Assembly: GCF_002214525.1 (NCBI RefSeq)
Contig: NZ_CP015104.1
Span: 1,302,001 to 1,366,000 of the forward strand
Source: Thermococcus sp. P6
GTDB lineage: Archaea; Methanobacteriota_B; Thermococci; Thermococcales; Thermococcaceae
Direction of reading: 5' to 3'
Length of the DNA: 64,000 nucleotides
Shown one piece after another: positions 8,424 to 16,794 of this stretch. Both the position numbers and the translations under genes were made by a program. The notes below the pieces were generated by a model. It did not search any database, was not told the origin of the DNA, and saw nothing but the letters and a program-made list of their open reading frames with translations. Each line of letters begins with the position of its first letter. Positions within the stretch are counted from its first letter, which is position 1.

Positions 8424-10310
8424 ATGGGAAGACCCGTTTACCTCGGTAAGGCTTACCTGAACTGGTGCGGGAAGTGCAACGTTCCGCTCATCGGCGATAG
8501 CTGCGCCCTTCACGGTAAGGATAGCGTGTTCCGCCTCGACGTAACCCCGCCGGGCGATCTGAGGTTCGCCTTTAAGAAAGATATCGAGTTCATACGCTCC
8601 GTCTTCAGGGAACACTACGGAGTTGATCCCGGCGAGCTGTTCGAGGGAAAGGTCGTCCTCCTCAACAAAACACCCGGGGAGGACGATGTCTACGAGATAA
8701 TCCTTGATGGTTACGTATTCGGCTGGATCCGCTTTGACCCGAGGGAGCTGAGGTGGAAGCCCGGGCTTAAGGTTGAAGGGGCCATCGCCCTCTGGAAACG
8801 CTTCGGAAGATCCATGAAGAAGTGGGTTGTGGTTGATGAAGGCGCCGTGGAGCCGATACTCAACGGTTCCAACCTTCTGCCGGTCGGGGTAGTGGATGCC
8901 GAGCGGAGCATACGGAGAAACGACGATGTAATCCTCCTATCTGAGAAGAACGAGGTTCTTGCAACGGGGATAGCCAAAAAGGACTCCGCGGGACTTTTGA
9001 GCGGGGAGCGCGGGACGGGGGTCAAGGTGAGGCGGCAGAGGAAGGTGAACTACCGCGAGGGAAGGAAGGCCACGATGGAGGACGTTCTCCGGGCCAACTC
9101 CACCGAGCTTGAGAAAAAGGTTAAGGAAGCAAGGGAGTTCATGAGGAGGGTGGCCCGGAGAAAGGGCCTGCCCGTGGCGGTCGCCTTCTCGGGGGGAAAG
9201 GACAGTCTGGCCGTTCTCGGTCTGGCGCTGGAGGAGTTCGGCAACGGCTTTACCGTCTTCTTCAACAACACGGGCATAGAGTTCCCCGAGACGGTTGAAT
9301 ACGTGGAGAAACTTAGAGAAGAGCTCGAGCCGAAGGGCGTTAGGTTTTTGATCGCCGACGCGGGCGACGCCTTCTGGAGGGCCGTCCACGTCTTCTCCCC
9401 TCCCGGCAGGGACTACCGCTGGTGCTGTAAGGTAACGAAGCTCGGACCGATAACGCTGGCCATAAAGGAGAACTACCCCGAGGGAGTGCTCATGTTCGTC
9501 GGCCAGAGGAAGTACGAGAGCATAAAACGCTTTAAGCAACCGAGGGTGTGGAAGAACCCGTGGGTGCCCAACGAGACGGGAGCTTCGCCGATATTCCACT
9601 GGCGCGCCCTCGAGGTCTGGCTCTACATCTTCAGCCGTGGCCTGCCTTACAACCCCCTTTACGAGGACCGTCTCGACAGAATCGGCTGTTTCCTGTGCCC
9701 GAGCTCTTCTCTGGCCGAAATTCAGACCCTGAAGAAGGAGAAGCCTGAACTGTGGGAAAAATGGGAGAAGGTCCTCAGAATCTGGCAGAAGCGCTTTGGA
9801 ATGCCGGAGGAGTGGATAACCTACGGTTTCTGGCGCTGGAAGGAGCTGAGCAAGGGGGAAAAGGCCATAGCGAAAGACCTCGGCCTTGAGATTCCTGAGA
9901 AGCGCTCATGGGAACCTGTGAGATATTCCATCGAAAAGAGGGATAACACGTTTGTGGTTCGTTTCAACACCGTCGTGAACCTGAAGAGGATCAGGGAAGT
10001 TGCCCCCATACTCGGCGAGGTCGAGGAAAGCGAAAGCTACATAAGAACCGGTGGAGTTACGTTTAGACCGGACGGGGCCTACACCGACGATTACCGGGAG
10101 GCCATCGCGGCCTACCACCTCGTAAAGAGGGCCTACGAATGCGTTGGCTGTGGCGTCTGCGTCGGCAGGTGTCCCGAGGACGCGCTCAGCATCGACCCGA
10201 ACAGCAGGAAGATCGTCGTGGATGGGTACTCGTGCACCCACTGCCGGGAGTGTATGGAGGTATGCCCTCTCCTCAAGATCAAAAACCCCGAGGAAGGGAG
10301 TCAGCTCTGA
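8424..10310 (+). CDS. PAPS-reductase-like PP-loop ATPase with PUA and 2x[4Fe-4S] ferredoxin domains
   Basis: The 628-aa fusion has a zinc-ribbon-like N-terminus (CGKCNVPLIGDSC, residues 15-27), a PUA-like domain near 130-205, an N-type PP-loop ATPase core with SGGKDS near 254, Cys-rich loops YRWCCK near 332 and CFLCP near 421, and a C-terminal 8-Cys ferredoxin (CVGCGVCVGRCP, CTHCRECMEVCP, from about 571). The family is annotated as PAPS reductase/sulfotransferase. The RNA-binding PUA domain and Fe-S clusters instead suggest sulfur transfer to RNA; that is inference. GGTGGGA sits 5 nt before ATG 8424. It overlaps the following regulator gene. Confidence 0.85.
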   Translation: MGRPVYLGKAYLNWCGKCNVPLIGDSCALHGKDSVFRLDVTPPGDLRFAFKKDIEFIRSVFREHYGVDPGELFEGKVVLLNKTPGEDDVYEIILDGYVFGWIRFDPRELRWKPGLKVEGAIALWKRFGRSMKKWVVVDEGAVEPILNGSNLLPVGVVDAERSIRRNDDVILLSEKNEVLATGIAKKDSAGLLSGERGTGVKVRRQRKVNYREGRKATMEDVLRANSTELEKKVKEAREFMRRVARRKGLPVAVAFSGGKDSLAVLGLALEEFGNGFTVFFNNTGIEFPETVEYVEKLREELEPKGVRFLIADAGDAFWRAVHVFSPPGRDYRWCCKVTKLGPITLAIKENYPEGVLMFVGQRKYESIKRFKQPRVWKNPWVPNETGASPIFHWRALEVWLYIFSRGLPYNPLYEDRLDRIGCFLCPSSSLAEIQTLKKEKPELWEKWEKVLRIWQKRFGMPEEWITYGFWRWKELSKGEKAIAKDLGLEIPEKRSWEPVRYSIEKRDNTFVVRFNTVVNLKRIREVAPILGEVEESESYIRTGGVTFRPDGAYTDDYREAIAAYHLVKRAYECVGCGVCVGRCPEDALSIDPNSRKIVVDGYSCTHCRECMEVCPLLKIKNPEEGSQL

Positions 10311-11221
10311 TCGGGTTAGCCCTGATTTTTTCCCTTGCCCTGTCGTTCCTCTTCCTTCCGCAGGCCGGGGCTCAGGAGGATTACGGGATAAACGCCTACG
10401 CCGTTTACTTCGAGGTTCTCGATGGGGACAACATCAGGGAAACCATCGAGATAGACCTGACCCCCTACACGAACCTCACCCGCTACGTCATCTACACCGA
10501 TTATCCCGTGGAGAACGCGAGCGCGGTCCTTGAACTCGGGACGGCCGTGGAGGGCATCAACGTTACGGTGAGAAAGGTCCTCGGGGATACCAGCGCGATT
10601 TACCTTACCTTTCCGGCCCTCAAACCGGATCAGAACGCGAGGATACGCCTGAGCTTCACTACGATGGGCATGCTGACCCGGGAGGGTGAAAAAAGCCAGT
10701 TCACCTACTACATAAAGTTCAGCCAGCCCATCGGGGTTTTCCACATGCAACTGATCGTCCCGGAGGGTTACGCCGTGCTCTCGCCCATAATACCCTCCCC
10801 CGACAGGGTTGAGAGCTCGGCCAATCGCCTCCTCCTCGAATGGAAACGCAACAACCTCGATCCGGGGGACGAGCTGTACTTCGTGGTGGGTTTCTCCGGG
10901 AAGATAACCGTTCCGGAGCCGCCTTCACCGTGGCTCTACGCGGTTTTCTTCCTTTCGGGTCTTCTGATAGGGGCGGGAGGCTTTTACGCCTACACCCTTT
11001 ACGCTTCGCGGAAACGTGAGGATGAGCTCGAGCACCTGAGAAGCGACGAGGAGAGGATACTCGCCATTTTGAGGGAAGGACCGGTTCTCCAGAGCGAGCT
11101 CGCCCAGAAGCTGGGGGTTTCAAAGGCCAAAGTCAGCATAACTCTCCGCGAAATGGAGAAGAAGGGCCTCATAGACCGGGTCAAGGAGGGGAGAACCTAC
11201 AGGGTCTTCCTGAGGGAGTGA
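10262..11221 (+). CDS. membrane-anchored winged-helix transcriptional regulator
   Basis: The 319-aa protein has a hydrophobic signal or anchor (about residues 18-36), an extracytoplasmic beta-rich domain with Asn-X-Thr sequons (about 37-215), a transmembrane helix (WLYAVFFLSGLLIGAGGFYA, about 224-245) and a cytoplasmic winged helix (SELAQKLGVSKAKVSITLREME, about 280-300). That topology suggests a one-component sensor reading an external signal. The frame opens inside the end of the upstream gene: ATG 10262 gives a plausible signal peptide but its GGAGG is only 1 nt away, so the exact start is uncertain. The effector and target genes are unknown. Confidence 0.75.
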   Translation: MPSPQDQKPRGRESALIGLALIFSLALSFLFLPQAGAQEDYGINAYAVYFEVLDGDNIRETIEIDLTPYTNLTRYVIYTDYPVENASAVLELGTAVEGINVTVRKVLGDTSAIYLTFPALKPDQNARIRLSFTTMGMLTREGEKSQFTYYIKFSQPIGVFHMQLIVPEGYAVLSPIIPSPDRVESSANRLLLEWKRNNLDPGDELYFVVGFSGKITVPEPPSPWLYAVFFLSGLLIGAGGFYAYTLYASRKREDELEHLRSDEERILAILREGPVLQSELAQKLGVSKAKVSITLREMEKKGLIDRVKEGRTYRVFLRE

Positions 11222-11272
11222 TCCGGGGGCACCTTTATAAGGTCCTTTCCCCTTCCTCCACCGGTGAGATGG

Positions 11273-11887
11273 ATGGAGGAATACTTCGTGTGTCCGGAGT
11301 GTGGTAGCGACAACGCTGAGATCATCAGGGAGAGGGGAAGAGAACTAACGCTCAGGTGCACCGAATGCGGCAACGTCTGGATTATAACCCTTCCCAAGAT
11401 CCTGAAGGTGCCCCTTATCGTGAGCAGGCACGAGAGGAGCTTCAAAACCTTCGTGGAGCTGCCAGAGGGGGAGGAGATAAAGGTTGGAGACGTGGTGGAG
11501 ACCGAAGAGGAGGAAGTCAGGATAACGGGGATAGAACTCGATGGCAACAGATGGGTGGAGAGGGCCAAAACCGGAGAGGTGATGACCCTGTGGGGCGAGA
11601 GCATCACCTATCCCAAGGTGGTGAAGGTCTCCATCTACCTTCCCGGGGGGCTAACGCAGGCCTTCAGGGTCAAGGTTCCAAGGGATGAGGAGTTCGCCGT
11701 CGGGGAAGTCCTCGAGGTGGGAGGCTACACTTTCAGGGTCGAGAGGATAAAGACGGAGAAAAAGATGCTCCACCACGGAAAGGCGAAGGCCGATGAGGTG
11801 GTTGCGATAATGGGCCACCATATACCCCGGGCGAGGGCCAGAAGGGTTCTCGAGATCTACAGGGGTTACTCGGAGGAATCCTCCTGA
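11273..11887 (+). CDS. HVO_0476-family zinc-finger protein
   Basis: The 204-aa archaeal protein has an N-terminal zinc ribbon CPECGSDN...CTECGNVW (residues 6-32) followed by a beta-rich region containing two related halves (VKVGDVVETEEEEVRITGIE and FAVGEVLEVGGYTFRVERI). The family is conserved in euryarchaea and its function is not established. GGTGA with 5-nt spacing selects ATG 11273 over the upstream GTG 11264. A promoter-like CACCTTTATAAGG lies at about 11230-11242, inside the short gap from the regulator gene. Confidence 0.8.
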   Translation: MEEYFVCPECGSDNAEIIRERGRELTLRCTECGNVWIITLPKILKVPLIVSRHERSFKTFVELPEGEEIKVGDVVETEEEEVRITGIELDGNRWVERAKTGEVMTLWGESITYPKVVKVSIYLPGGLTQAFRVKVPRDEEFAVGEVLEVGGYTFRVERIKTEKKMLHHGKAKADEVVAIMGHHIPRARARRVLEIYRGYSEESS

Positions 11888-11924
11888 GGGCTCTTGATTC
11901 CTTCGGAGATGAGCCACCCATCGA

Positions 11925-11939
11925 AATCCTTTTAAATAC
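11925..11939 (+). promoter_or_regulatory. promoter of the L7Ae ribosomal operon
   Basis: AATCCTTTTAAATAC is a strong BRE/TATA match about 60 bp before the L7Ae start, leaving a leader that contains the GGAGG ribosome-binding site. Confidence 0.6.
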
Positions 11940-11995
11940 TATCCCCAACTCAGCACGCAAAATTCGATGAACGATGACGTTTCGGAGGGATGAAG

Positions 11996-12367
11996 ATGGC
12001 CAAGCCAAGTTACGTTAAGTTTGAGGTTCCGGGAGAACTGGCTGAGAAGGCACTGGAGGCTGTGGAGCTCGCCCGCGACACCGGAAGGATAAGGAAGGGC
12101 ACCAACGAGACGACCAAGGCCGTTGAGAGGGGACGTGCCAGGCTCGTGGTAATAGCCGAGGACGTTGACCCGGAGGAGATAGTTGCCCACCTCCCGCCGC
12201 TGTGCGAGGAGAAGGAGATCCCCTACATCTACGTCCCGAGTAAGAAGGAGCTCGGCGCTGCTGCCGGTCTCGAGGTTCCAGCCGCGAGCGTTGCCATCCT
12301 CGAGCCCGGTAAGGGTCGCGAGCTCGTTGAGGAGATAGCCATGAAGGTAAGGGAGCTCATGAAGTGA
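11996..12367 (+). CDS. rpl7ae: 50S ribosomal protein L7Ae
   Basis: The 123-aa RNA-binding protein recognises kink-turns in 23S rRNA and is also the core protein of C/D and H/ACA sRNPs and RNase P in archaea. The L7Ae fold shows the conserved [13 protein letters not shown] segment near residue 35 that contacts the kink-turn and the PAASVAI loop near 97. The GGAGG at 11984-11988 is 7 nt from ATG 11996 and only 1 nt from ATG 11990, so 11996 was chosen; this gives the usual family length. It leads the conserved L7Ae-S28e-L24e block. Confidence 0.97.
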   Translation: MAKPSYVKFEVPGELAEKALEAVELARDTGRIRKGTNETTKAVERGRARLVVIAEDVDPEEIVAHLPPLCEEKEIPYIYVPSKKELGAAAGLEVPAASVAILEPGKGRELVEEIAMKVRELMK

Positions 12368-12444
12368 GCTCCTTCTCCCAACCTTTCGGGGAAAGGTTTA
12401 AGTTCATCCTGTGCGGGAGATTTTTGGATTGAGAGGTGTGAGAA

Positions 12445-12657
12445 ATGAGCGACGAAGGATACCCGGCAGAGGTTATTGAAATAGTCGCCAGAACCGGCGT
12501 CACCGGTGGCGTTACTCAGGTTAAGGTCAGGATTCTGGAAGGGCGCGACAAGGGGCGCGTTATAAGGAGGAACGTCAAGGGGCCGGTTCGCCTCGGTGAC
12601 ATAGTCATCCTCAGGGAGACCGAGCGCGAGGCAAGGGAGATCAGGGCAAGGAGGTAA
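12445..12657 (+). CDS. rps28e: 30S ribosomal protein S28e
   Basis: The 70-aa OB-fold protein of the small subunit matches archaeal and eukaryotic S28e over its whole length, including [21 protein letters not shown] and the basic tail [25 protein letters not shown] precedes the ATG. It is followed after 5 nt by L24e, so the two are co-transcribed. Confidence 0.97.
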   Translation: MSDEGYPAEVIEIVARTGVTGGVTQVKVRILEGRDKGRVIRRNVKGPVRLGDIVILRETEREAREIRARR

Positions 12658-12662
12658 GGGCG

Positions 12663-12866
12663 ATGGCCAGATGGAACGTCTGCTCCTACTGCGGTAAGGA
12701 GTTCGAACCGGGAACGGGCAAGATGTACGTCAGAGCCGACGGGAGAGTCCTGTTCTTCTGCTCCAGCAAGTGCGAGAAGTACTACTTCATGGGCAGGAAC
12801 CCGAGGAAGCTCAAGTGGACGAAGGCCTTCCAGGAGGCAAGGCTCCAGAGGGCCAAGAGAAAGTGA
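12663..12866 (+). CDS. rpl24e: 50S ribosomal protein L24e
   Basis: The 67-aa zinc-binding large-subunit protein shows the four-Cys knuckle CSYCGKEF (residues 7-14) and CSSKCEKY (about 37-44) plus the basic C-terminal tail. Length is typical for archaea. AAGGGCG precedes the start. In related genomes Ndk follows directly; here a secreted protein gene lies between. Confidence 0.97.
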   Translation: MARWNVCSYCGKEFEPGTGKMYVRADGRVLFFCSSKCEKYYFMGRNPRKLKWTKAFQEARLQRAKRK

Positions 12867-12931
12867 TTTCTTTCTTTTCTTAGTAATTTTTGATTCACTG
12901 GGCCATTTTGTATTTCGCAATCCATAAAGAC

Positions 12932-12946
12932 GAAAAATTTAAATAG
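12932..12946 (+). promoter_or_regulatory. promoter of the secreted protein gene 12994-14130
   Basis: GAAAAATTTAAATAG is an AT-rich BRE/TATA-like element about 50 bp before the start, so this gene probably has its own transcript separate from the ribosomal operon. Confidence 0.45.
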
Positions 12947-12993
12947 TATTGGTTCGTTAATACTTTTGACTACCTTAATGAGGGGTGCTCCTA

Positions 12994-14130
12994 ATGCGGC
13001 AGAAGGTAGTGTGGTTTCTGATTGCCCTTCTGGCCGGGAGTGTGTTCTTTGTTTCGGCCCATCCAAGTGAAGGTAACATCCAATATACTTCCCCTGAAGT
13101 TCATAAGCTTCGGGGAGAGAACTACGCGGCCCTTCTCCTGTCCACCCCGAACGGACTCCCGCTGAACATCGAAGAGACCATGAAAACCGTTCAGGAGTTC
13201 CTTTTGAAGAGCTCCCCGAACGCTAAGTGGCATGCCTACGCGGTTCCCGAACTACCAAAAGACGTTCTCCTGAATGGCTACGGAATAAAGGTGACGAAAG
13301 ATGGAAGGATCGATGTTCTTGTTCTTGCTTCCAGAAGGGGAGTTGTCCTTAAACCGGTGAAAGTCCGGGAGGAACTTGCCGAATGGGGCAAAAAGGCTCC
13401 AGAGTTTATGCCGGATAAGGTCCCCAAAGAGAAGGTTGGGGTTCCAGAGGGATGGAAAGTTGAAACCGTGGATAGCTCCGGAAACGTTAGAACCTATACG
13501 GGCGAGAGCTCTCCCTACTGGCATAACTTTGGGAGACTGGAGCTTAGACTTGACGATCCACCCTACGGTAAACTCTACGCTCAGTTCTACATGTGGGGTT
13601 TGTGGAACGACAACCCTCCCGCTGAGGAAAGATTCCTGTGCACGACGGATGAAAACGGCCATGGAACCTATCGCGTTACACCCGGTATAGCAATAGGAGG
13701 CAACTACGGGTACTACCTCACCGACGATATCAAAATAATCCACGACTGGGGCGTGGAACCGGGGCTCAACGGCAGACTGGGTGTTGTCAAGCCGGTGGGA
13801 GTGATAAACAATTATGAATATGTGACGGTTACCATCGGGCCTGTCTCGTATCCTCTCGCAACTGAAGGATACGAAGTCCACGGCGATGCCATAGATCCCC
13901 TGGCGGTGTGGGACTTTGACATAGTACACAACGGGGAGTCTTCTCGTCATTCAATCGAATTCATGCCATCATCGGAGGGAGTGGTGAAAGAATCCGTTCT
14001 CCATGATGGAAACTGGCACAGCGTTATCAAAGTCAAACTACAGGCGAAGTTCGAATATGACATGATATTGGGGTTTATAAAGAGCCATACAAGCGAGGCT
14101 GCGCTGATCTGGAGGGTGAAGGTTGGATGA
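12994..14130 (+). CDS. secreted protein of unknown function
   Basis: I do not recognise this 378-aa protein. Residues 1-20 form a clear signal peptide (MRQKVVWF then a hydrophobic core, cleavage likely after VSA). The mature part is rich in aromatic residues and Gly (YGKLYAQFYMWGLWNDNP, NYGYYLTDDIKIIHDWG), suggesting a beta-rich extracellular domain; a single Cys is seen (FLCTTDENGHG). No C-terminal anchor is present, so it should be released or held by partners. It sits between L24e and Ndk with its own promoter, and its DNA looks less GC-rich than the neighbours, which suggests insertion. GGGGTG spaced 6 nt selects ATG 12994. Confidence 0.7.
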   Translation: MRQKVVWFLIALLAGSVFFVSAHPSEGNIQYTSPEVHKLRGENYAALLLSTPNGLPLNIEETMKTVQEFLLKSSPNAKWHAYAVPELPKDVLLNGYGIKVTKDGRIDVLVLASRRGVVLKPVKVREELAEWGKKAPEFMPDKVPKEKVGVPEGWKVETVDSSGNVRTYTGESSPYWHNFGRLELRLDDPPYGKLYAQFYMWGLWNDNPPAEERFLCTTDENGHGTYRVTPGIAIGGNYGYYLTDDIKIIHDWGVEPGLNGRLGVVKPVGVINNYEYVTVTIGPVSYPLATEGYEVHGDAIDPLAVWDFDIVHNGESSRHSIEFMPSSEGVVKESVLHDGNWHSVIKVKLQAKFEYDMILGFIKSHTSEAALIWRVKVG

Positions 14131-14236
14131 ATTCCTAATTTCCTGTTTTTGGGCCATCCGGTGATCAGCTTCCCCACTCCGGGCCTTGGAGCAAAACATT
14201 TTTACCCAATTTTCCTAATTATTTTTGGTGTTGCCG

Positions 14237-14749
14237 ATGAGAGAGATCGAACGGACGCTGGTTATACTCAAACCCGATGCCGTCGTCAGGGGACTGATGG
14301 GCGAAATCATAAGCCGCTTCGAAAAGCGCGGCCTTAAGATAGTCGGGATGAAGATGATATGGATAGACAGGGAGCTTGCCGAGAAGCACTACGAGGAGCA
14401 CAGGGGGAAGCCCTTCTTCGAGGGCCTTGTGGATTACATCACCAAGGCCCCGAGCGTTGTAATGGTCGTCGAGGGCAGGTATGCGGTAAGCGTTGTCAGG
14501 AAGATGTGCGGTGCCACCGACCCGAAGGACGCCGAACCCGGAAGCATAAGGGGCGATTACGGCCTTGACGTGGGGGATGCAATTTATAATGTGATCCACG
14601 CCTCGGACAGCCCCGAGAGTGCTGAGAGGGAGATAACCCTCTACTTCAAACCGGAGGAGATCTTCGAGTACTGGAAGGCGGCGGACTGGTTTTACCACAC
14701 CCACGCACGGAAGGGAAAGGAGTACATGGACGGTATGGATGATCTTTAA
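14237..14749 (+). CDS. ndk: nucleoside diphosphate kinase
   Basis: The 170-aa enzyme transfers the gamma-phosphate between NTPs and NDPs through a phospho-His intermediate. The family fold starts at [13 protein letters not shown] (residue 6) and contains the catalytic His in NVIHASDS near 121. Length is slightly above the bacterial average and typical of Thermococcales. ATG 14237 fits the family N-terminus; upstream TTG and GTG codons in frame are less likely. It precedes infB, as in other archaea. Confidence 0.95.
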   Translation: MREIERTLVILKPDAVVRGLMGEIISRFEKRGLKIVGMKMIWIDRELAEKHYEEHRGKPFFEGLVDYITKAPSVVMVVEGRYAVSVVRKMCGATDPKDAEPGSIRGDYGLDVGDAIYNVIHASDSPESAEREITLYFKPEEIFEYWKAADWFYHTHARKGKEYMDGMDDL

Positions 14750-14837
14750 GCGTCTTCCTTCTTCTACTTCCTGAAATTTTCCCGGCCTGCCCGCCAACCT
14801 TTAAAAGGCCATGCCGGATTCAGAGATGGTGAGGTAG

Positions 14838-16631
14838 ATGAAGAGGATAAGACAGCCTATCATAGCGGTTCTCGGGCACGTTGATCACGGAAAGACGACG
14901 ATGCTTGACAGGATCCGTAAAACAAACGTCGCTGGCAAGGAGGCGGGAGGGATAACCCAGCACATTGGAGCCACGGAAGTCCCGATAGAGGTTATCAAAG
15001 GACTTGCGGGTCCTCTTATCAGGCTCTGGAAGGGCGAGATAAGGCTCCCCGGCCTGCTTTTCATAGACACCCCCGGACACGAGGCCTTCACAAGCCTTCG
15101 CGCGAGGGGAGGTAGCCTGGCGGACCTCGCTGTTCTGGTGGTGGACGTAAACGAGGGCTTCCAGCCCCAGACGATAGAGAGCATAGAGATACTCAGGAAG
15201 AACAGGACCCCCTTCATAGTCGCGGCCAACAAGATAGACAGGATTAAGGGCTGGAAGGTTGCCGAGGACGAACCCTTCCTGATGAACGTTAAGAGGCAGG
15301 ACCCGAGGGCTCAGGGGGAGCTCGAGAGCAAGCTCTGGGAGCTGATCGGGAAGTTCTATGAGATGGGTTTTCAGGCGAATCGCTTCGACCGGGTGGCGGA
15401 CTTCACGAGGGAGCTCGCCATCGTTCCGGTCTCGGCCAAGTACGGCATAGGCATCCCGGAGCTCCTCGTTCTGATAGCGGGACTCAGCCAGAAGTACCTC
15501 GAGGAGAAGCTTAAGATAGAGGTCGAGGGACCGGCAAGGGGCACCATTTTGGAAGTCAGGGAGGAAACGGGCCTCGGAACGACCATCGACGTTATAATCT
15601 ACGATGGAACCCTCCGCAGGGACGACACGATAGTGGTCGGGGGCAAGGATAGGGCCATAGTCACGAAGATCAGGGCCCTTTTAAAACCCAGACCCCTCGA
15701 TGAGATACGCGATCCAAGGTTCCGCTTCGAGCAGGTCGAGGAGGTCGTCGCGGCCGCGGGTATCAAAATAGCCGCCCCGGGCCTTGAGGAAGCCCTCGCA
15801 GGTTCGCCGGTCATAGCGGCCAGAAACGAGGAGGAAGTTGAGAGGGCCAAGGAGGAGATCCTCGAGCAGATAGAGAGCGTTGTCCTGAACACGGGGAAGG
15901 TCGGCGTCATCGTTAAGGCCGATACCCTCGGAAGTCTCGAGGCCCTGAGCAAGGAGCTTCAGGAGAAGAGGATTCCGATAAGAAAGGCCGACGTGGGCAA
16001 CATCAGCAAGACGGACGTCATGGAGGCCCTGAGCGTCCGCGAGGATGAACCGAAGTACGGCGTTGTGATGGGCTTCAACGTGAAGGTAAACGAGGACGCC
16101 ATGGAGGTTGCCAAGGCCAAGGGGGTGCCCCTCTTCACGGGCAACATCATCTACAGGCTGATAGAGGACTACGAGGAATGGATAAAGGCGGAGGAGGAGA
16201 GGAAAAAGCGCGAGCTCCTCAGCAGGGTGACCTTCCCCGGGGTTATACGGCTCTACCCGGACGAGCGCTACGTCTTCAGGCGGAGCCACCCGGCGATAGT
16301 CGGCGTCGAGGTGATCGAGGGCAGGATAAAACCCGGGGTTAGCCTCATTAAGCAGAACGGCCAGAAGGTTGGGGTCATAAAGTCCATAAAGAACCGCAAC
16401 GATTTCGTTCAGGAGGCGAAGAAGGGAGACGCCGTTGCCGTGGCCATCGAGGGGGCGATGGTCGGCAGGCACATCCACCCCGGTGAGACGCTCTACGTTG
16501 ATCTGGACAGGAACGACGTTGTTATCCTCGCCAGAGAGCTGAAGAACGAGCTTGACGAGACGGACTTGAAGGCCCTGAAGATGACCGCAAAGGTGAAGGC
16601 GCAGAGAGATCCCTTCTGGAAGTCGATCTGA
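14838..16631 (+). CDS. infB: translation initiation factor IF-2 / aIF5B, without intein
   Basis: The 597-aa GTPase promotes subunit joining and initiator tRNA placement. G1 GHVDHGKT (near residue 13), G3 DTPGHE (near 77) and G4 NKID (near 131) are intact, followed by domains II, III and IV typical of aIF5B. Several Thermococcales homologues carry an intein in the G domain, but this frame is continuous with no splicing motifs. A promoter-like CCAACCTTTAAAAGG (about 14801-14815) and GGTGAG lie upstream. It ends the L7Ae-ndk-infB block. Confidence 0.96.
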   Translation: MKRIRQPIIAVLGHVDHGKTTMLDRIRKTNVAGKEAGGITQHIGATEVPIEVIKGLAGPLIRLWKGEIRLPGLLFIDTPGHEAFTSLRARGGSLADLAVLVVDVNEGFQPQTIESIEILRKNRTPFIVAANKIDRIKGWKVAEDEPFLMNVKRQDPRAQGELESKLWELIGKFYEMGFQANRFDRVADFTRELAIVPVSAKYGIGIPELLVLIAGLSQKYLEEKLKIEVEGPARGTILEVREETGLGTTIDVIIYDGTLRRDDTIVVGGKDRAIVTKIRALLKPRPLDEIRDPRFRFEQVEEVVAAAGIKIAAPGLEEALAGSPVIAARNEEEVERAKEEILEQIESVVLNTGKVGVIVKADTLGSLEALSKELQEKRIPIRKADVGNISKTDVMEALSVREDEPKYGVVMGFNVKVNEDAMEVAKAKGVPLFTGNIIYRLIEDYEEWIKAEEERKKRELLSRVTFPGVIRLYPDERYVFRRSHPAIVGVEVIEGRIKPGVSLIKQNGQKVGVIKSIKNRNDFVQEAKKGDAVAVAIEGAMVGRHIHPGETLYVDLDRNDVVILARELKNELDETDLKALKMTAKVKAQRDPFWKSI

Positions 16632-16794
16632 AGTTTTTATCCTTCTTTCCATTGATTAACCGCGTTCTGATCAGTTGCAGGGAACGTACTCGAGGGAACT
16701 TTCTCCGGCGGGCTTCGAGGACGGGTCGCCAGCTGGGGGAGTGCAGCTTCCTCCCCTTCCAAAAGCCTAAATACCCCCGCGGTTATCTCCACCC

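Noticed and set aside
10139-10261. N-terminal extension of the membrane HTH protein
   Set aside because: The extension lies entirely over the ferredoxin coding region of the upstream gene and shows no signal peptide; the protein proper begins just before the hydrophobic segment.
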